From Acanthosepion pharaonis (Eukaryota > Mollusca > Cephalopoda > Sepiida > Sepiidae), in NCBI GenBank assembly GCA_903632075.3, contig CAHIKZ030005440.1:1-64000 (forward strand): a stretch of 64,000 bases of DNA. The letters run 5' to 3'. The notes below the pieces were generated by a model. The model searched no databases and was not told where the DNA came from. It saw only the letters and a program-made list of their open reading frames with translations. Made by a program: the position numbers and the translations under genes. Position 1 is the first letter of the stretch. Each line of letters starts with the position of its first letter. Of this stretch, positions 48,660 through 61,700 are shown in pieces.

Positions 48660-49389
48660 AACAAGTTTTAGATGAGGGTTTTGCCTTTCCCTAATGGCAC
48701 ATTAAAGAAGGGAAAGGTAAATATAAAGCACCGAGAGAAGGGAAATATACAGTGATCACCCACTTTGCGTCCACCGCATTTTTAGTGGAAATCGCAATTC
48801 GCTGAGTTGAATCAAGTGCTTCCTACGCTGCCTCAATGAATTCTAATGAAAAATAATTTCGAACAAGTTTTAGATGAGGGTTTTGCCTTTCCCTAATGGC
48901 ACATTAAAGAAGGGAAAGGTAAATATAAAGCACCGAGAGAAGGGAAATATACAGTGATCACCCACTTTGCGTCCACCGCATTTTATTGGAAATCGCAATT
49001 CGCTGAGTTGAATGCAGTGCTTCCTACGCTGCCTCAATGAATTCTAATGAAAAATAATTTCGAACAAGTTTTAGATGAGGGTTTTGCCTTTCCCTAATGG
49101 CACATTAAAGAAGGGAAAGGTAAATATAAAGCACAGAGAGAAGGGAAATATACAGTGATCACCCACTTTGCGTCCACCGCATTTTATTGGAAATCGCAAT
49201 TCGCTGAGTTGAATGCAGTGCTTCCTACGCTGCCTCAATGAATTCTAATGAAAATAATTTCGAACAAGTTTTAGATGAGGGTTTTTGCCTTTCCCTAATG
49301 GCACATTAAAGAAGGGAAAGGTAAATATAAAGCACAGAGAGAAGGGAAATATACAGTGATCACCCACTTTGCGTCCACCGCATTTTTTT

Positions 49390-49640
49390 TTTTGAGTTGA
49401 ATGCAAAGTCCACGCTGCCTCAATGAATTCTAATGAAAAATTTCGAACAAGTTTTTAGATGAGGGTTTTGCCTTTCCCTAATGGCACATTAAATGAAGGG
49501 AAAGGTAAATTAAAATGAGAAGGGAAATATACAGTGATCACCCACTTTTCGTCCCTCGCCGCATTTTTTAGTGGAAATCGCTGCCTCAGTTGAATGCAGT
49601 GCTTCCTAAAAATGAATTTCGAAAAAATAATTTCGAACAA
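49390..49640. repeat. Disrupted patch
   Basis: The T run (ten T) goes straight into gagttgaatgcaaagtccacgctg, losing ggaaatcgcaattcgc. The next copy has cttttcgtccctcgccgc, then aatcgctgcctcagttgaatgc, and aaaatgaatttcgaaaaaat in place of gaattctaatg. Confidence 0.78.
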
Positions 49641-50714
49641 GTTTTAGATGAGGGTTTTGCCTTTCCCTAATGGCACATTAAAGAAGGGAAAGGTAAATAT
49701 AAAGCACCGAGAGAAGGGAAATATACAGTGATCACCCACTTTGCGTCCACCGCATTTTTTGGTGGAAATCGCAATTGCTGAGTTGAATGCAGTGCTTCCT
49801 ACGCTGCCTCAATGAATTCTAATGAAAAATAATTTCGAACAAGTTTTAGATGAGGGTTTTTGCCTTTCCCTAATGGCACATTAAAGAAGGGAAAGGTAAA
49901 TATAAAGCACCGAGAGAAGGGAAATATACAGTGATCACCCACTTTGCGTCCACCGCATTTTTGGTCGGAAATCGCAATTCGCTGAGTTGAATGCAGAAGC
50001 TTCCTACGCTGCCTCAATGAATTCTAATGAAAAATAATTTCGTCGAACAAGTTTTAGATGAGGGTTTTGCCTTCCCTAATGGCACATTAAAGAAGGGAAA
50101 GGTAAATATAAAGCACCGAGAGAAGGGAAATATACAGTGATCCCCCACTTTGCGTCCACCGCATTTTTTATTGGAAATCGCAATTCGCTGAGTTGAATGC
50201 AGTGCTTCCTACGCTGCCTCAATGAATTCTAATGAAAAATAATTTCGAACAAGTTTTAGATGAGGGTTTTGCCTTTCCCTAATGGCACATTAAAGAAGGG
50301 AAAGGTAAATATAAAGCACCGAGAGAAGGGAAATATACAGTGATCACCCACTTTGCGTCCACCGCATTTTAATTGGAAATCGCAATTCGCTGAGTTGAAT
50401 GCAGTGCTTCCTACGCTGCCTCAATGAATTCTAATGAAAAATAATTTCGAACAAGTTTTAGATGAGGGTTTTGCCTTTCCTAATGGCACATTAAAGAAGG
50501 AAAGGTAAATATAAAGCACCGAGAGAAGGGAAATATACAGTGATCACCCACTTTGCGTCCACCGCATTTTAGTGGAAATCGCAATTCGCTGAGTTGAATG
50601 CAGTGCTTCCTACGCTGCCTCAATGAATTCTAATGAAAAATAATTTCGAACAAGTTTTAGATGAGGTTTTTGCCTTTTTCCCTAATGGCACATTAAAGAA
50701 GGGAAAGGTAAATA

Positions 50715-50830
50715 TAAAGCTTATTTTAGAGAAGGGAAATATACAGTGATCACCCACTTTGCGTCCACCGCATTTTTAGTGGAAATTGCACCCAATTTGA
50801 ATGTCCGTGCACTTTTCCTGTGTTGAATGC
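50715..50830. repeat. Disrupted patch
   Basis: aaagcttattttagagaagg replaces the accgag word. agtggaaattgcacccaattt is then followed by gaatgtccgtgcacttttcctgtg before the normal gttgaatgcagtgc, adding about 45 bp of altered 3' sequence. Confidence 0.78.
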
Positions 50831-53554
50831 AGTGCTTCCTACGCTGCCTCAATGAATTCTAATGAAAATAATTTCGAACAAGTTTTAGATGAGGGTTTTG
50901 CCTTTCCCTAATGGCACATTAAAGAAGGGAAAGGTAAATATAAAGCACAGAGAGAAGGGAAATATACAGTGATCACCCACTTTGCGTCCACCGCATTTTT
51001 AGTGGAAATCTCAATTCGCTGAGTTGAATGCAGTGCTTCCTACGCTGCCTCAATGAATTCTCATGAAAAAGAATTTCTACAAGTTTTAGATGAGGGTTTT
51101 GCCTTTCCCTAATGGCACATTAAAGAAGGGAAAGGTAAATATAAAGCACCGAGAGAAAATATACAGTGAACCCACTTTGCGTCCACCGCATTTTTAGGAA
51201 ATCGCAATTCGCTGAGTTGAAGTGATCTCAATGAATTCTAATGAAAAATAATTTCGAACAAGTTTTAGATTTTTGCTTTTTCCTTAATGGCACATTAAAG
51301 AAGGAAAGGCAAATATAAAGCACTGGAGAGAAGGGAAATATACAGTGATCACCCACTTTGCGTCCACAGCATTTGAAGTGGAAATCGCTTTGCTGAGTTG
51401 AATGCAGTGCTTCCTACGCTGCCTCAATGAATTCTAATGAAAAATAATTTCGAACAAGTTTTAGATGAGGGGTTTTGCCTTTCCCTAATGGCACATTAAA
51501 GAAAGGAAAGGTAAATATAAAGCACAGAGAGAAGGGAAATATACAGTGATCACCCACTTTGCGTCCACCGCATTTTTAGTGGAAATCGCAATTCGCTGAG
51601 TTGAATGCAGTGCTTCCTACGCTGCCTCAATGAATTCTAATGAAAATAATTTCGAACAAGTTTTAGATGAGGGTTTTTCCTTTCCCTAATGGCACATTAA
51701 AGAAGGGAAAGGTAAATATAAAGCACAGAGAGAAGGGAAATATACAGTGATCTCCCACTTTGCGTCCACCGCATTTTTATTGGAAATCGCAATTCGCTGA
51801 GTTGAATGCAGTGCTTCCTACGCTGCCTCAATGAATTCTAATGAAAAATAATTTCGAACAAGTTTTAGATGAGGGTTTTGCCTTTCCCTAATGGCACATT
51901 AAAGAAGGGAAAGGTAAATATAAAGCACCGAGAGAAGGGAAATATACAGTGATCCCCCACTTTGCGTCCACCGCATTTTTTATTGGAAATCGCAATTCGC
52001 TGAGTTGAATGCAGTGCTTCCTACGCTGCCTCAATGAATTCTAATGAAAAATAATTTCGAACAAGTTTTAGATGAGGTTTTGCCTTTCCCTAATGGCACA
52101 TTAAAGAAGGGAAAGGTAAATATAAAGCACAGAGAGAAGGGAAATATACAGTGATCACCCACTTTGCGTCCACCGCATTTTTTATTGGAAATCGCAATTC
52201 GCTGAGTTGAATGCAGTGCTTCCTACGCTGCCTCAATGAATTCTAATGAAAAATAATTTCGAACAAGTTTTAGATGAGGGTTTTGCCTTTCCCTAATGGC
52301 ACATTAAAGAAGGAAAGGTAAATATAAAGCACAGAGAGAAGGGAAATATACAGTGATCACCCACTTTGCGTCCACCGCATTTTTATTGGAAATCGCAATT
52401 CGCTGAGTTGAATGCAGTGCTTCCTACGCTGCCTCAATGAATTCTAATGAAAAATAATTTCGAACAAGTTTTAGATGAGGGTTTTGCCTTTCCCTAATGG
52501 CACATTAAAGAAGGGAAAGGTAAATATAAGCAAACCGAGAGAAGGGAAATATACAGTGATCACCCACTTTGCGTCCACCGCATTTTTTATTGGAAATCGC
52601 AATTCGCTGAGTTGAATGCAGTGCTTCCTACGCTGCCTCAATGAATTCTAATGAAAATAATTTCGAACAAGTTTTAGATGAGGGTTTTGCCTTTCCTAAT
52701 GGCACATTAAAGAAGGGAAAGGTAAATATAAAGCACCGAGAGAAGGGAAATATACAGTGATCACCCACTTTGCGTCCACCGCATTTTTTATTGGAAATCG
52801 CAATTCGCTGAGTTGAATGCAGTGCTTCCTACGCTGCCTCAATGAATTCTAATGAAAAATAATTTCGAACAAGTTTTAGATGAGGGTTTTGCCTTTCCCT
52901 AATGGCACATTAAAGAAGGGAAAGGTAAAATAAAAGCACAGAGAGAAGGGAAATATACAGTGATCCCCACTTTGCGTCCACCGCATTTTTATTGGAAATC
53001 GCAATTCGCTGAGTTGAATGCAGTGCTTCCTACGCTGCCTCAATGAATTCTAATGAAAAATAATTTCGAACAAGTTTTAGATGAGGGTTTTGCCTTTCCC
53101 TAATGGCACATTAAAGAAGGGAAAGGGAAATATAAAGCCCAGAGAGAAGGGAAATATACAGTGATCACCCACTTTGCGTCCACCGCATTTTATTGGAAAT
53201 CGCAATTCGCTGAGTTGAAGGCAGTGCTTCCTTCGCTGCCTCAATGAATTCTAATGAAAAATAATTTCGAACAAGTTTTAGATGAGGGTTTTGCCTTTCC
53301 CTAATGGCACATTAAAGAAAGGAAAGGTAAATATAAAGTTACCAGAGAGAAGGGAATATACAGTGATCACCCACTTTGCGTCCACCGCATTTTTTTATTG
53401 AAATCGCAATTCGCTGAGTTGAATGCAGTGCTTCCTACGCTGCCTCAATGAATTCTAATGAAAAATAATTTTCGAACAAGTTTTAGATGAGGGTTTTGCC
53501 TTTTCCCTAATGGCACATTAAAGAAGGAGAAAGGTAAATATAAAAGCACCGAGA
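50831..53554. repeat. Satellite run, about 13-14 monomers
   Basis: Near-consensus copies with small damage at 51155-51390. agtgg copies predominate at 50.6-51.6 kb, after which attgg returns. 51.9-53.4 kb is among the cleanest stretches. Confidence 0.94.
51155..51390. repeat. Two monomers with small deletions
   Basis: gagagaaaatatacagtgaaccc lacks gggaa and tc. gagttgaagtgatctc replaces gagttgaatgcagtgcttcctacgctgcctc in shortened form. gatttttgctttttcc lacks the gaggg part, and the next copy has cacagcatttgaagtgg. Confidence 0.75.
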
Positions 53555-53700
53555 GAGAAGCATTTTTAGTGAAAGGGTTTGAGTTGAATTTACGCGTCAA
53601 CCGCATTTTTGAAAAATCGCAATTCGCTGGAGTTGAATATAAAGCACTTCCTATACGCTGCCTGCGTCCAAATGGAAATTCTAATGAAAAAAATTTTTCG
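53555..53700. repeat. Disrupted patch
   Basis: gagagagaagcatttttagtg skips gggaaatatacagtgatcacccactttgcgtccaccg. aaagggtttgagttg, tttacgcgtcaaccgc and gttgaatataaagcacttcc follow, then gcctgcgtccaaatgg. Confidence 0.78.
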
Positions 53701-54083
53701 AACAAGTTTTAGATGAGGGTTTTGCCTTTCCCTAATGGCACATTAAAGAAGGAAAGGTAAATATAAAGCACAGAGAGAAGGGAAATATACAGTGATCACC
53801 CACTTTGCGTCCACCGCATTTTTTATTGGAAATCGCAATTCGCTGAGTTGAATGCAGTGTTCCTTCCTACGCTGCCTCAATGAATTCTAATGAAAAATAA
53901 TTTCGAACAAGTTTTAGATGAGGGTTTTGCCTTTCCCTAATGGCACATTAAAGAAAGGAAAGGTAAATATAAAGCACCGAGAGAAGGGAAATATACAGTG
54001 ATCACCCACTTTGCGTCCACCGCATTTTTAGTGGAAATCGCAATTCGCTGAGTTGAATGCAGTGCTTCCTACGCTGCCTCAAT

Positions 54084-54196
54084 GAATTCTAATGAAAAAT
54101 AATTTCGAACAATGAATTCATTAAAGAAGGGAAAAAATGCGTCCAATTCGCATGCTGAGTTGAATGCAGTGCTTCCTACGCTGCCTCAATGAATTC
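54084..54196. repeat. Half-length monomer (EcoRI spacing 107 bp)
   Basis: GAATTC at 54084 and 54191 are only 107 bp apart. The copy keeps the left end to gaacaa, then jumps through tgaattcattaaagaaggg to aaaaaatgcgtccaattcgcatgctgag. The following copy lacks tgaaaaataatttc (gaattctaagaacaag). An extra GAATTC lies near 54114. Confidence 0.82.
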
Positions 54197-54714
54197 TAAG
54201 AACAAGTTTTAGATGAGGGTTTTGCCTTTCCCTAATGGCACATTAAAGAAGGGAAAGGTAAATATAAAGCACAGAGAGAAGGGAAATATACAGTGATCAC
54301 CCACTTTGCGTCCACCGCATTTTTTATTGGAAATCGCAATTCGCTGAGTTGAATGCAGTGCTTCCTACGCTGCCTCAATGAATTCTAATGAAAAATAATT
54401 TCGAACAAGTTTTAGATGAGGGTTTTGCCTTTCCCTAATGGCACATTAAAGAAGGAAAGGTAAATATAAAGCACAGAGAGAAGGGAAATATACAGTGATC
54501 ACCCACTTTGCGTCCACCGCATTTTTTATTGGAAATCGCAATTCGCTGAGTTGAATGCAGTGCTTCCTACGCTGCCTCAATGAATTCTAATGAAAAATAA
54601 TTTCGAACAAGTTTTAGATGAGGGTTTTGCCTTTTCCTAATGGCACATTAAAGAAGGAAAGGTAAATATAAAGCACCGAGAGAAGGGAAATATACAGTGA
54701 TCACCCACTTTGCG

Positions 54715-54757
54715 TCCAAAGTGGAAAAAATAATCTGAGTTGAATGAGAGACGCTGC
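54715..54757. repeat. Short deletion patch
   Basis: gcgtccaaagtggaaaaaataatctgag lacks the ccgcattttt and cgcaattcg words, and gttgaatgagagacgctgcc lacks cagtgcttcct. Confidence 0.78.
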
Positions 54758-55104
54758 CTCAATGAATTCTAATGAAAAATAATTTCGAACAAGTTTTAGA
54801 TGAGGGTTTTGCCTTTCCCTAATGGCACATTAAAGAAGGAAAGGTAAATATAAAGCACAGAGAAGGAAATATACAGTGATCACCCACTTTGAGTCCACCG
54901 CATTTTTTTGGAAATTGCAATTCGCTGAGTTGAATGCAGTGCTTCCTACGCTGCCTCAATGAATTCTAATGAAAAATAATTTCGAACAAGTTTTAGATGA
55001 GGGTTTTGCCTTTCCCTAATGGCACATTAAAGAAGGGAAAGGTAAATATAAAGCACAGAGAGAAGGGAAATATACAGTGATCACCCATTTTGCGTCCACC
55101 GCAT

Positions 55105-55152
55105 TTTTCAATGAATTTAATGAAAATCAATTTCGTACAATTGATTTTTTTG
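55105..55152. repeat. Insertion carrying a perfect 10-bp inverted repeat
   Basis: Between gcattttt and gaaatcgc about 45 bp are inserted, resembling the caatgaattctaatgaaaaataatttcgaacaa stretch with several changes. AAAATCAATT (55123-55132) and AATTGATTTT (55139-55148) form a perfect 10-bp inverted repeat around a 6-nt loop (tcgtac). The right arm does not occur in the normal monomer, so this may be a snap-back event or noise. Confidence 0.75.
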
Positions 55153-55429
55153 AAATCGCAATTCGCTGAGTTGAATGCAGTGCTTCCTACGCTGCCTCAA
55201 TGAATTCTAATGAAAAATAATTTCGAACAAGTTTTAGATGAGGGTTTTGCCTTTCCCTAATGGCACATTAAAGAAGGGAAAGGTAAATATAAAGCACAGA
55301 GAGAAGGGAAATATACAGTGATCACCCACTTTGCGTCCACCGCATTTTTATTGGAAATCGCAATTCGCTGAGTTGAATGCAGTGCTTCCTACGCTGCCTC
55401 AATGAATTCTAATGAAAGAAAATTTCGAA

Positions 55430-55505
55430 CAAGTTTTAGATGAACAAGCCTTTTTAATGGCACATTAGGTTTTTGCCTAAATATTCCAGAAAGAAGGGAA
55501 ATATA
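55430..55505. repeat. Disrupted patch
   Basis: gttttagatgaacaagcc repeats the gaacaag word. tttttaatggcacattagg then joins to tttttgcctaaatattccag, losing the right hairpin arm and the accgagag word. Confidence 0.77.
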
Positions 55506-56049
55506 CAGTGATCACCCACTTTTGCGTCCACCGCATTTTTATTGGGAAATCGCAATTCGCTGAGTTGAATGCAGTGCTTCCTACGCTGCCTCAATGAATT
55601 CTAATGAAAATAATTTTTGAACAAGTTTTAGATGAGGGTTTTGCCTTTCCCTAATGGCACATTAAAGAAGTGAAAGGTAAATATAAAGCACAGAGAGAAG
55701 GGAAATATACAGTGATCACCCACTTTGCGTCCACCGCATTTTTAGTTGAAATCGCAATTCGCTGAGTTGAATGCAGTGCTGCCTCAATGAATTCTAATGA
55801 AAAATAATTTCGAACAAGTTTTAGATGAGGGTTTTGCCTTTCCCTAATGGCACATTAAAGAAGGGAAAGGTAAATATAAAGCACCGAGAGAAGGGAAATA
55901 TACAGTGATCACCCACTTTGCGTCCACCGCATTTTTATTGGAAATCGCAATTCGCTGAGTTGAATGCAGTGCTTCCTACGCTGCCTCAATGAATTCTAAT
56001 GAAAAATAATTTCGAACAAGTTTTAGATGAGGGTTTTGCCTTTCCCTAA

Positions 56050-56165
56050 TGAAACATTGGGTAAATTAAAAAGAGAGAAGGGAAAGGTTAAATAAATTGC
56101 TTTAGGATAAAGCAGTGAAAAATTTTTAGTTTTAGAAGAAGGTTTTGAGAAGGAATATAATGAAA
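56050..56165. repeat. Disrupted patch
   Basis: aatgaaacattgggtaaatt removes most of the hairpin. aagagagaagggaaaggttaaat, tgctttaggataaagcag and gttttagaagaaggttttgag follow before atacagtgatcaccc restores the order. Confidence 0.78.
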
Positions 56166-56404
56166 TACAGTGATCACCCACTTTGCGTCCACCGCATTTT
56201 TTAGTGGAAATCGCAATTCGCTGAGTTGAATGCAGTGCTTCCTACGCTGCCTCAATGAATTCTAATGAAAAATAATTTCGAACAAGTTTTAGATGAGGGT
56301 TTTGCCTTTTCCCTAATGGCACATTAAAGTAAAGGAAAGGTAAATATAAAGCACATGAGAGAAGGGAAATATACAGTGATCCACCCACTTGCGTCCACCG
56401 CATT

Positions 56405-56450
56405 TTTTTTTTATTGTGAAATCGCATTTTTAGTGGAAATCGCTTCGCTG
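56405..56450. repeat. Short tandem duplication
   Basis: attgtgaaatcgcattttt is followed by agtggaaatcgcttcgctg. The aaatcgc stretch with its preceding T run is therefore present twice, once as an attg-like and once as an agtgg form. Confidence 0.8.
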
Positions 56451-57309
56451 AGTTGAATGCAGTGCTTCCTACGCTGCCTCAATGAATTCTAATGAAAAAT
56501 AATTTCGAACAAGTTTTAGATGAGGTTTTGCCTTTCCCTAATGGCACATTAAAGAAGGGAAAGGTAAATATAAAGCACAGAGAGAAGGGAAATATACAGT
56601 GATCACCCACTTTGCGTCCACCGCATTTTTATTGGAAATCGCAATTCGCTGAGTTGAATGCAGTGCTTCCTACGCTGCCTCAATGAATTCTAATGAAAAT
56701 AATTTCGAACAAGTTTTAGATGAGGGTTTTGCCTTTCCCTAATGGCACATTAAAGAAGGAAAGGTAAATATAAAGCACCGAGAGAAGGGAAATATACAGT
56801 GATCACCCACTTTGCGTCCACCGCATTTTTATTGGAAATCGCAATTCGCTGAGTTGAATGCAGTGCTTCCTACGCTGCCTCAATGAATTCTAATGAAAAA
56901 TAATTTCGAACAAGTTTTAGATGAGGGTTTTGCCTTTCCCTAATGGCACATTAAAGAAGGGAAAGGTAAATATAAAGCACAGAGAGAAGGGAAATATACA
57001 GTGATCACCCACTTTGCGTCCACCGCATTTTTAGTGAAATCGCAATTCGCTGAGTTGAATGCAGTGCTTCCTACGCTGCCTCAATGAATTCTAATGAAAA
57101 ATAATTTCGAACAAGTTTTAGATGAGGGTTTTGCCTTTCCCTAATGGCACATTAAAAGAAGGAAAGGTAAATATAAAGCACCGAGAGAAGGGAAATATAC
57201 AGTGATCACCCACTTTGCGTCCACCGCATTTTATTGGAAATCGCAATTCGCTGAGTTGAATGCAGTGCTTCCCTACGCTGCCTCAATGAATTCTAATGAA
57301 AAATAATTT

Positions 57310-57490
57310 CGAAAATAAGGGTTTTCTTTCCCTAATGGCACATTAAACAAGTTTTAGATGAGGTTTTGCATTTTTTTCCCAATGGCACATTAAAGAAGGA
57401 AAGAATTCTAATGAAAATATAAAGGGTTTTTGCCAGAGAGATTAAAGAAGGGAAATATACAGTGATCACCCACTATACAGTGATCCGTCC
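57310..57490. repeat. Disrupted patch
   Basis: Two partial hairpin regions occur in a row (ctttccctaatggcac near 57325 and cccaatggcacattaaag near 57380). aaagaattctaatgaaaatat and ggtttttgccagagagattaaag follow, and the tatacagtgatc word occurs twice near 57460-57485. Confidence 0.8.
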
Positions 57491-58404
57491 ACCGCATTTT
57501 TTATTGGAAATCGCAATTCGCTGAGTTGAATGCAGTGCTTCCTACGCTGCCTCAATGAATTCTAATGAAAAATAATTTCGAACAAGTTTTAGATGAGGGT
57601 TTTGCCTTTCCCTAATGGCACATTAAAGAAGGGAAAGGTAAAATAAATAAAGCAAGAGAGAAGGGAAATATACAGTGATCACCCACTTTGCGTCCACCGC
57701 ATTTTATTGGAAATCGCAATTCGCTGAGTTGAATGCAGTGCTTCCTACGCTGCCTCAATGAATTCTAATGAAAAATAATTTCGAACAAGTTTTAGATGAG
57801 GGTTTTGCCTTTCCCTAATGGCACATTAAAGAAGGGAAAGGTAAATATAAAGCACAGAGAGAAGGAAATATACAGTGATCACCCACTTTGCGTCCACCGC
57901 ATTTTTTATTGGAAATCGCAATTCGCTGAGTTGAATGCAGTGCTTCCTACGCTGCCTCAATGAATTCTAATGAAAAATAATTTCGAACAAGTTTTAGATG
58001 AGGGTTTTGCCTTTCCCTAATGGCACATTAAAGAAGGAAAGGTAAATATAAAGCACCGAGAGAAGGGAAATATACAGTGATCACCCACTTTGCGTCCGCC
58101 GCATTTTTATTGAAATCGCAATTCGCTGAGTTGAATGCAGTGCTTCCTACGCTGCCTCAATGAATTCTAATGAAAAATAATTTCGAACAAGTTTTAGATG
58201 AGGGTTTTGCCTTTCCCTAATGGCACATTAAAGAAGGGAAAGGTAAATATAAAGCACAGAGAGAAGGGAAATATACAGTGATCACCCACTTTGCGTCCAC
58301 CGCATTTTTAGTGGAAATCGCAATTCGCTGAGTTGAATGCAGTGCTTCCTACGCTGCCTCAATGAATTCTAATGAAAAATAATTTCGAACAAGTTTTAGA
58401 TGAG

Positions 58405-58790
58405 GGTAAAAAAAGGAAAGGTAAATTTCCCTAATGGTCCACATTAAAATCGAAGGAAAGGTGAAATATAAAGCTGCCTCAATGAATTCTAATGAAGGAA
58501 ATATACAAGTTTTAGATGAGGTTGTTTTTCCGTCCACTAATGGCATTTTTATTGGAAATCGCAATTCGCTGAGTTGAATGCTTTGCGTCCTACGCATTTT
58601 CAATGAATTCTAATGAAAAAATTTCGAACAAGATTTACAAGTTTTGATTTCCCTAATGAAAATATTAAAGAAGTTTTAATGAAAACGGGAGGGAAAGCAT
58701 TTCCTAAATGGCACATTGAGAGAAGGAAATATACAGTGATCCCAGTGATCTTTGCGTCCACCGCATTTTTAGTGGAAATCGCAATTCGCT
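58405..58790. repeat. Largest disrupted patch (about 385 bp)
   Basis: gatgagggtaaaaaaaggaaagg deletes the left hairpin arm. Two rearranged partial copies follow, with ctaatggtccacattaaaatcg, ggttgtttttccgtccactaatggc and gctttgcgtcctacgc. A forward frame of 71 codons (58613-58828) crosses the right half. It is assembled from satellite words, lacks family features and is not annotated as a gene. Confidence 0.8.
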
Positions 58791-61700
58791 TTGAGTTGAA
58801 TGCAGTGCTTCCTACGCTGCCTCAATGAATTCTAATGAAAAATAATTTCGAACAAGTTTTAGATGAGGGTTTTGCCTTTCCCTAATGGCACATTAAAGAA
58901 AGGAAAGGTAAATATAAAGCACAGAGAGAAGGGAAATATACAGTGATCACCCACTTTGCGTCCACCGCATTTTTATTGTAAATCCCAATTCGCTGAGTTG
59001 AATGCAGTGCTTCCTACGCTGCCTCAATGAATTCTAATGAAAAATAATTTCGAACAAGTTTTAGATGAGGGTTTTGCCTTTCCCTAATGGCACATTAAAG
59101 AAGGGAAAGGTAAAATATAAAGCACCGAGAGAAGGAAATATACAGTGATCACCCACTTTGCGTCCACCGCATTTTTATTGGAAATCGCAATTCGCTGAGT
59201 TGAATGAATTCTAATGTGCTTCGAACAAGTTTCCTACGCTGCCTCAATGAATTCTAATGTAAAAAATAATTAGACGTGAACAAGTTTTAGATGAGGTTTT
59301 TGCTGAGTTTCTAATGGCACATTAAAAAAGGGAAAGGTAAAAGGGGAAAAGCAGATGAGAGAGAAGGGAAATATACAGTGATCACCCACTTTGCGTCCAC
59401 CGCATTTTTATTGGAAATCGCAATTCGCTGAGTTGAATGCAGTGCTTCCTACGCTGCCTCAATGAATTCTAATGAAAAATAATTTCGAACAAGTTTTAGA
59501 TGGGGGTTTTGCCTTTCCCTAATGGCACATTAAAGAAGGGAAAGGTAAATATAAAGCACAGAGAGAAGGGAAATATACAGTGATCACCCACTTTGCGTCC
59601 ACCGCATTTTTATTGGAAATCGCAATTCGCTGAGTTGAATGCAGTGCTTCCTACGCTGCCTCAATGAATTCTAATGAAAAATAATTTCGAACAAGTTTTA
59701 GATGAGGGTTTTGCCTTTCCCTAATGGCACATTAAAGAAGGGAAAGGTAAATATAAAGCACAGAGAGAAGGGAAAGGGAATTATACTGTGATCACCCACT
59801 TTGCGTCCACCGCATTTTTATTGGAAATCGAAATTCTTTGAGTTGAATGCAGTGCTTCCTACGCTGCCTAAATGAATTCGAATGAAAAATAATTTCGAAC
59901 AAGTTTTAGATGAGGTTTTGCCTTTCCCTAATGGCACATTAAAGAAGGAAAGGTAAATATAAAGCACGAGAGAAGGGAAATATACAGTGATCACCCACTT
60001 TGCGTCCACCGCATTTTTTAGTTGGAAATCGCAATTCGCTGAGTTGAATGCAGTGCTTCCTACGCTGCCTCAATGAATTCTAATGAAAAATAATTTCGAA
60101 CAAGTTTTAGATGAGGGTTTTGCCTTTCCCTAATGGCACATTAAAGAAGGAAAGGTAAAATATAAAGCACCGAGAGAAGGGAAATATACAGTGATCACCC
60201 ACTTTGCGTCCACCGCATTTTTATTGGAAATCGCAATTCGCTGAGTTTTGAGTTGAATGCAGTGCTTCCTACGCTGCCTCAATGAATTCTAATGAATATA
60301 ATTTCGAACAAGTTTTAGATGAGGGTTTTGCCTTTCCCTAATGGCACATTAAAGAAGGGAAAGGTAAATATAAAGCACCGAGAGAAGGGAAATATACAGT
60401 GATCACCCACTTTGCGTCCACCGCATTTTTAGTGGAAATCGCAATTCGCTAAGTTGAATGCAGTGCTTCCTACGCTGCCTCAATGAATTCTAATGAAAAA
60501 TAATTTCGAACAAGTTTTAGATGAGGGTTTTGCCTTTCCCTAATGGCACATTAAAGAAGGGAAAGGTAAATATAAAGCACAGAGAGAAGGGAAATATACA
60601 GTGATCACCCACTTTGCGTCCACCGCATTTTTATTGGAAATCGCAATTCGCTGAGTTGAATGCAGTGCTTCCTACGCTGCCTCAATGAATTCTAATGAAA
60701 AATAATTTCGAACAAGTTTTAGATGAGGGTTTTTGCCTTTCCCTAATGGCACATTAAAGAAGGAAAGGTAAATATAAAGCAGAGAGAAGGAAAATACAGT
60801 GATCACCCACTTTGCGTCCACCGCATTTTTTATTGGAAAATCGCAATTCGCTGAGTTGAATGCAGTGCTTCCTACGCTGCCTCAATGAATTCTAATGAAA
60901 AATAATTTCGAACAAGTTTTAGATGAGGGTTTTGCCTTTCCCTAATGGCACATTAAAAAGAAGGGAAAGGTAAATATAAAAGCACACCGAGAGAATATAC
61001 AGTGATCACCCACTTTGCGTCCACCGCATTTTAGTTGGAAATCGCAATTCGCTGAGTTGAATGCAGTGCTTACCTACGCCTCAATGAATTCTAATGAAAA
61101 ATAATTTCGAACAAGTTTTAGATGAGGGTTTTGCCTTTCCCTAATGGCACATTAAAGAAGGGAAAGGTAAATATAAAGCATAGAGAGAAGGGAAATATAC
61201 AGTGATCACCCACTTTGCGTCCACCGCATTTTTATTGGAAATCGCAATTCGCTGAGTTGAATGCAGTGCTTCCTACGCTGCCTCAATGAATTCTAATGAA
61301 AAATAATTTCGAACAAGTTTTAGATGAGGGTTTTGCCTTTCCCTAATGGCACATTAAAGAAGGAAAGGTAAATATAAAGCACAGAGAGAAGGGAAATATA
61401 CAGTGATCACCCACTTTGCGTCCACCGCATTTTTAGTGGAAATCGCAATTCGCTGAGTTGAATGCAGTGCTTCCTACGCTGCCTCAATGAATTCTAATGA
61501 AAAATAATTTCGAACAAGTTTTAGATGAGGTTTTTGCCTTTCCCTAATGGCACATTAAAGAAGGGAAAGGTAAATATAAAGCACAGAGAGAAGGGAAATA
61601 TACAGTGATCACCCACTTTGCGTCCACCGCATTTTTAGTGGAAATCGCAATTCGCTGAGTTGAATGCATTGCTTCCTACGCTGCCTCAATGAATTCTAAT

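Larger units (their letters stand above)
46966..50714. repeat. Satellite run, about 18 monomer lengths, three patches inside
   Basis: Near-consensus copies separated by patches at 47920-48120, 48425-48600 and 49390-49640. Two adjacent copies (47075 and 47273) share aattggctgag and gattcc in place of aattcgctgag and cttcc. Confidence 0.92.
53701..58404. repeat. Satellite run, about 23 monomer lengths, many patches
   Basis: Near-consensus copies interrupted by eight short patches listed separately, the highest density of interruptions in the second half of the window. 54.22-54.71 and 57.5-58.4 kb are clean. Confidence 0.92.

Noticed and set aside
55123..55148. Rho-independent terminator at the 10-bp hairpin followed by a T run
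   Set aside because: The stem is almost entirely A/T, no gene precedes it, and the setting is a eukaryotic-type satellite.
58613..58828. Plus-strand reading frame of 71 codons
   Set aside because: It lies across the scrambled patch 58405-58790 and its sequence is rearranged satellite words. There is no coding signature or conserved motif.
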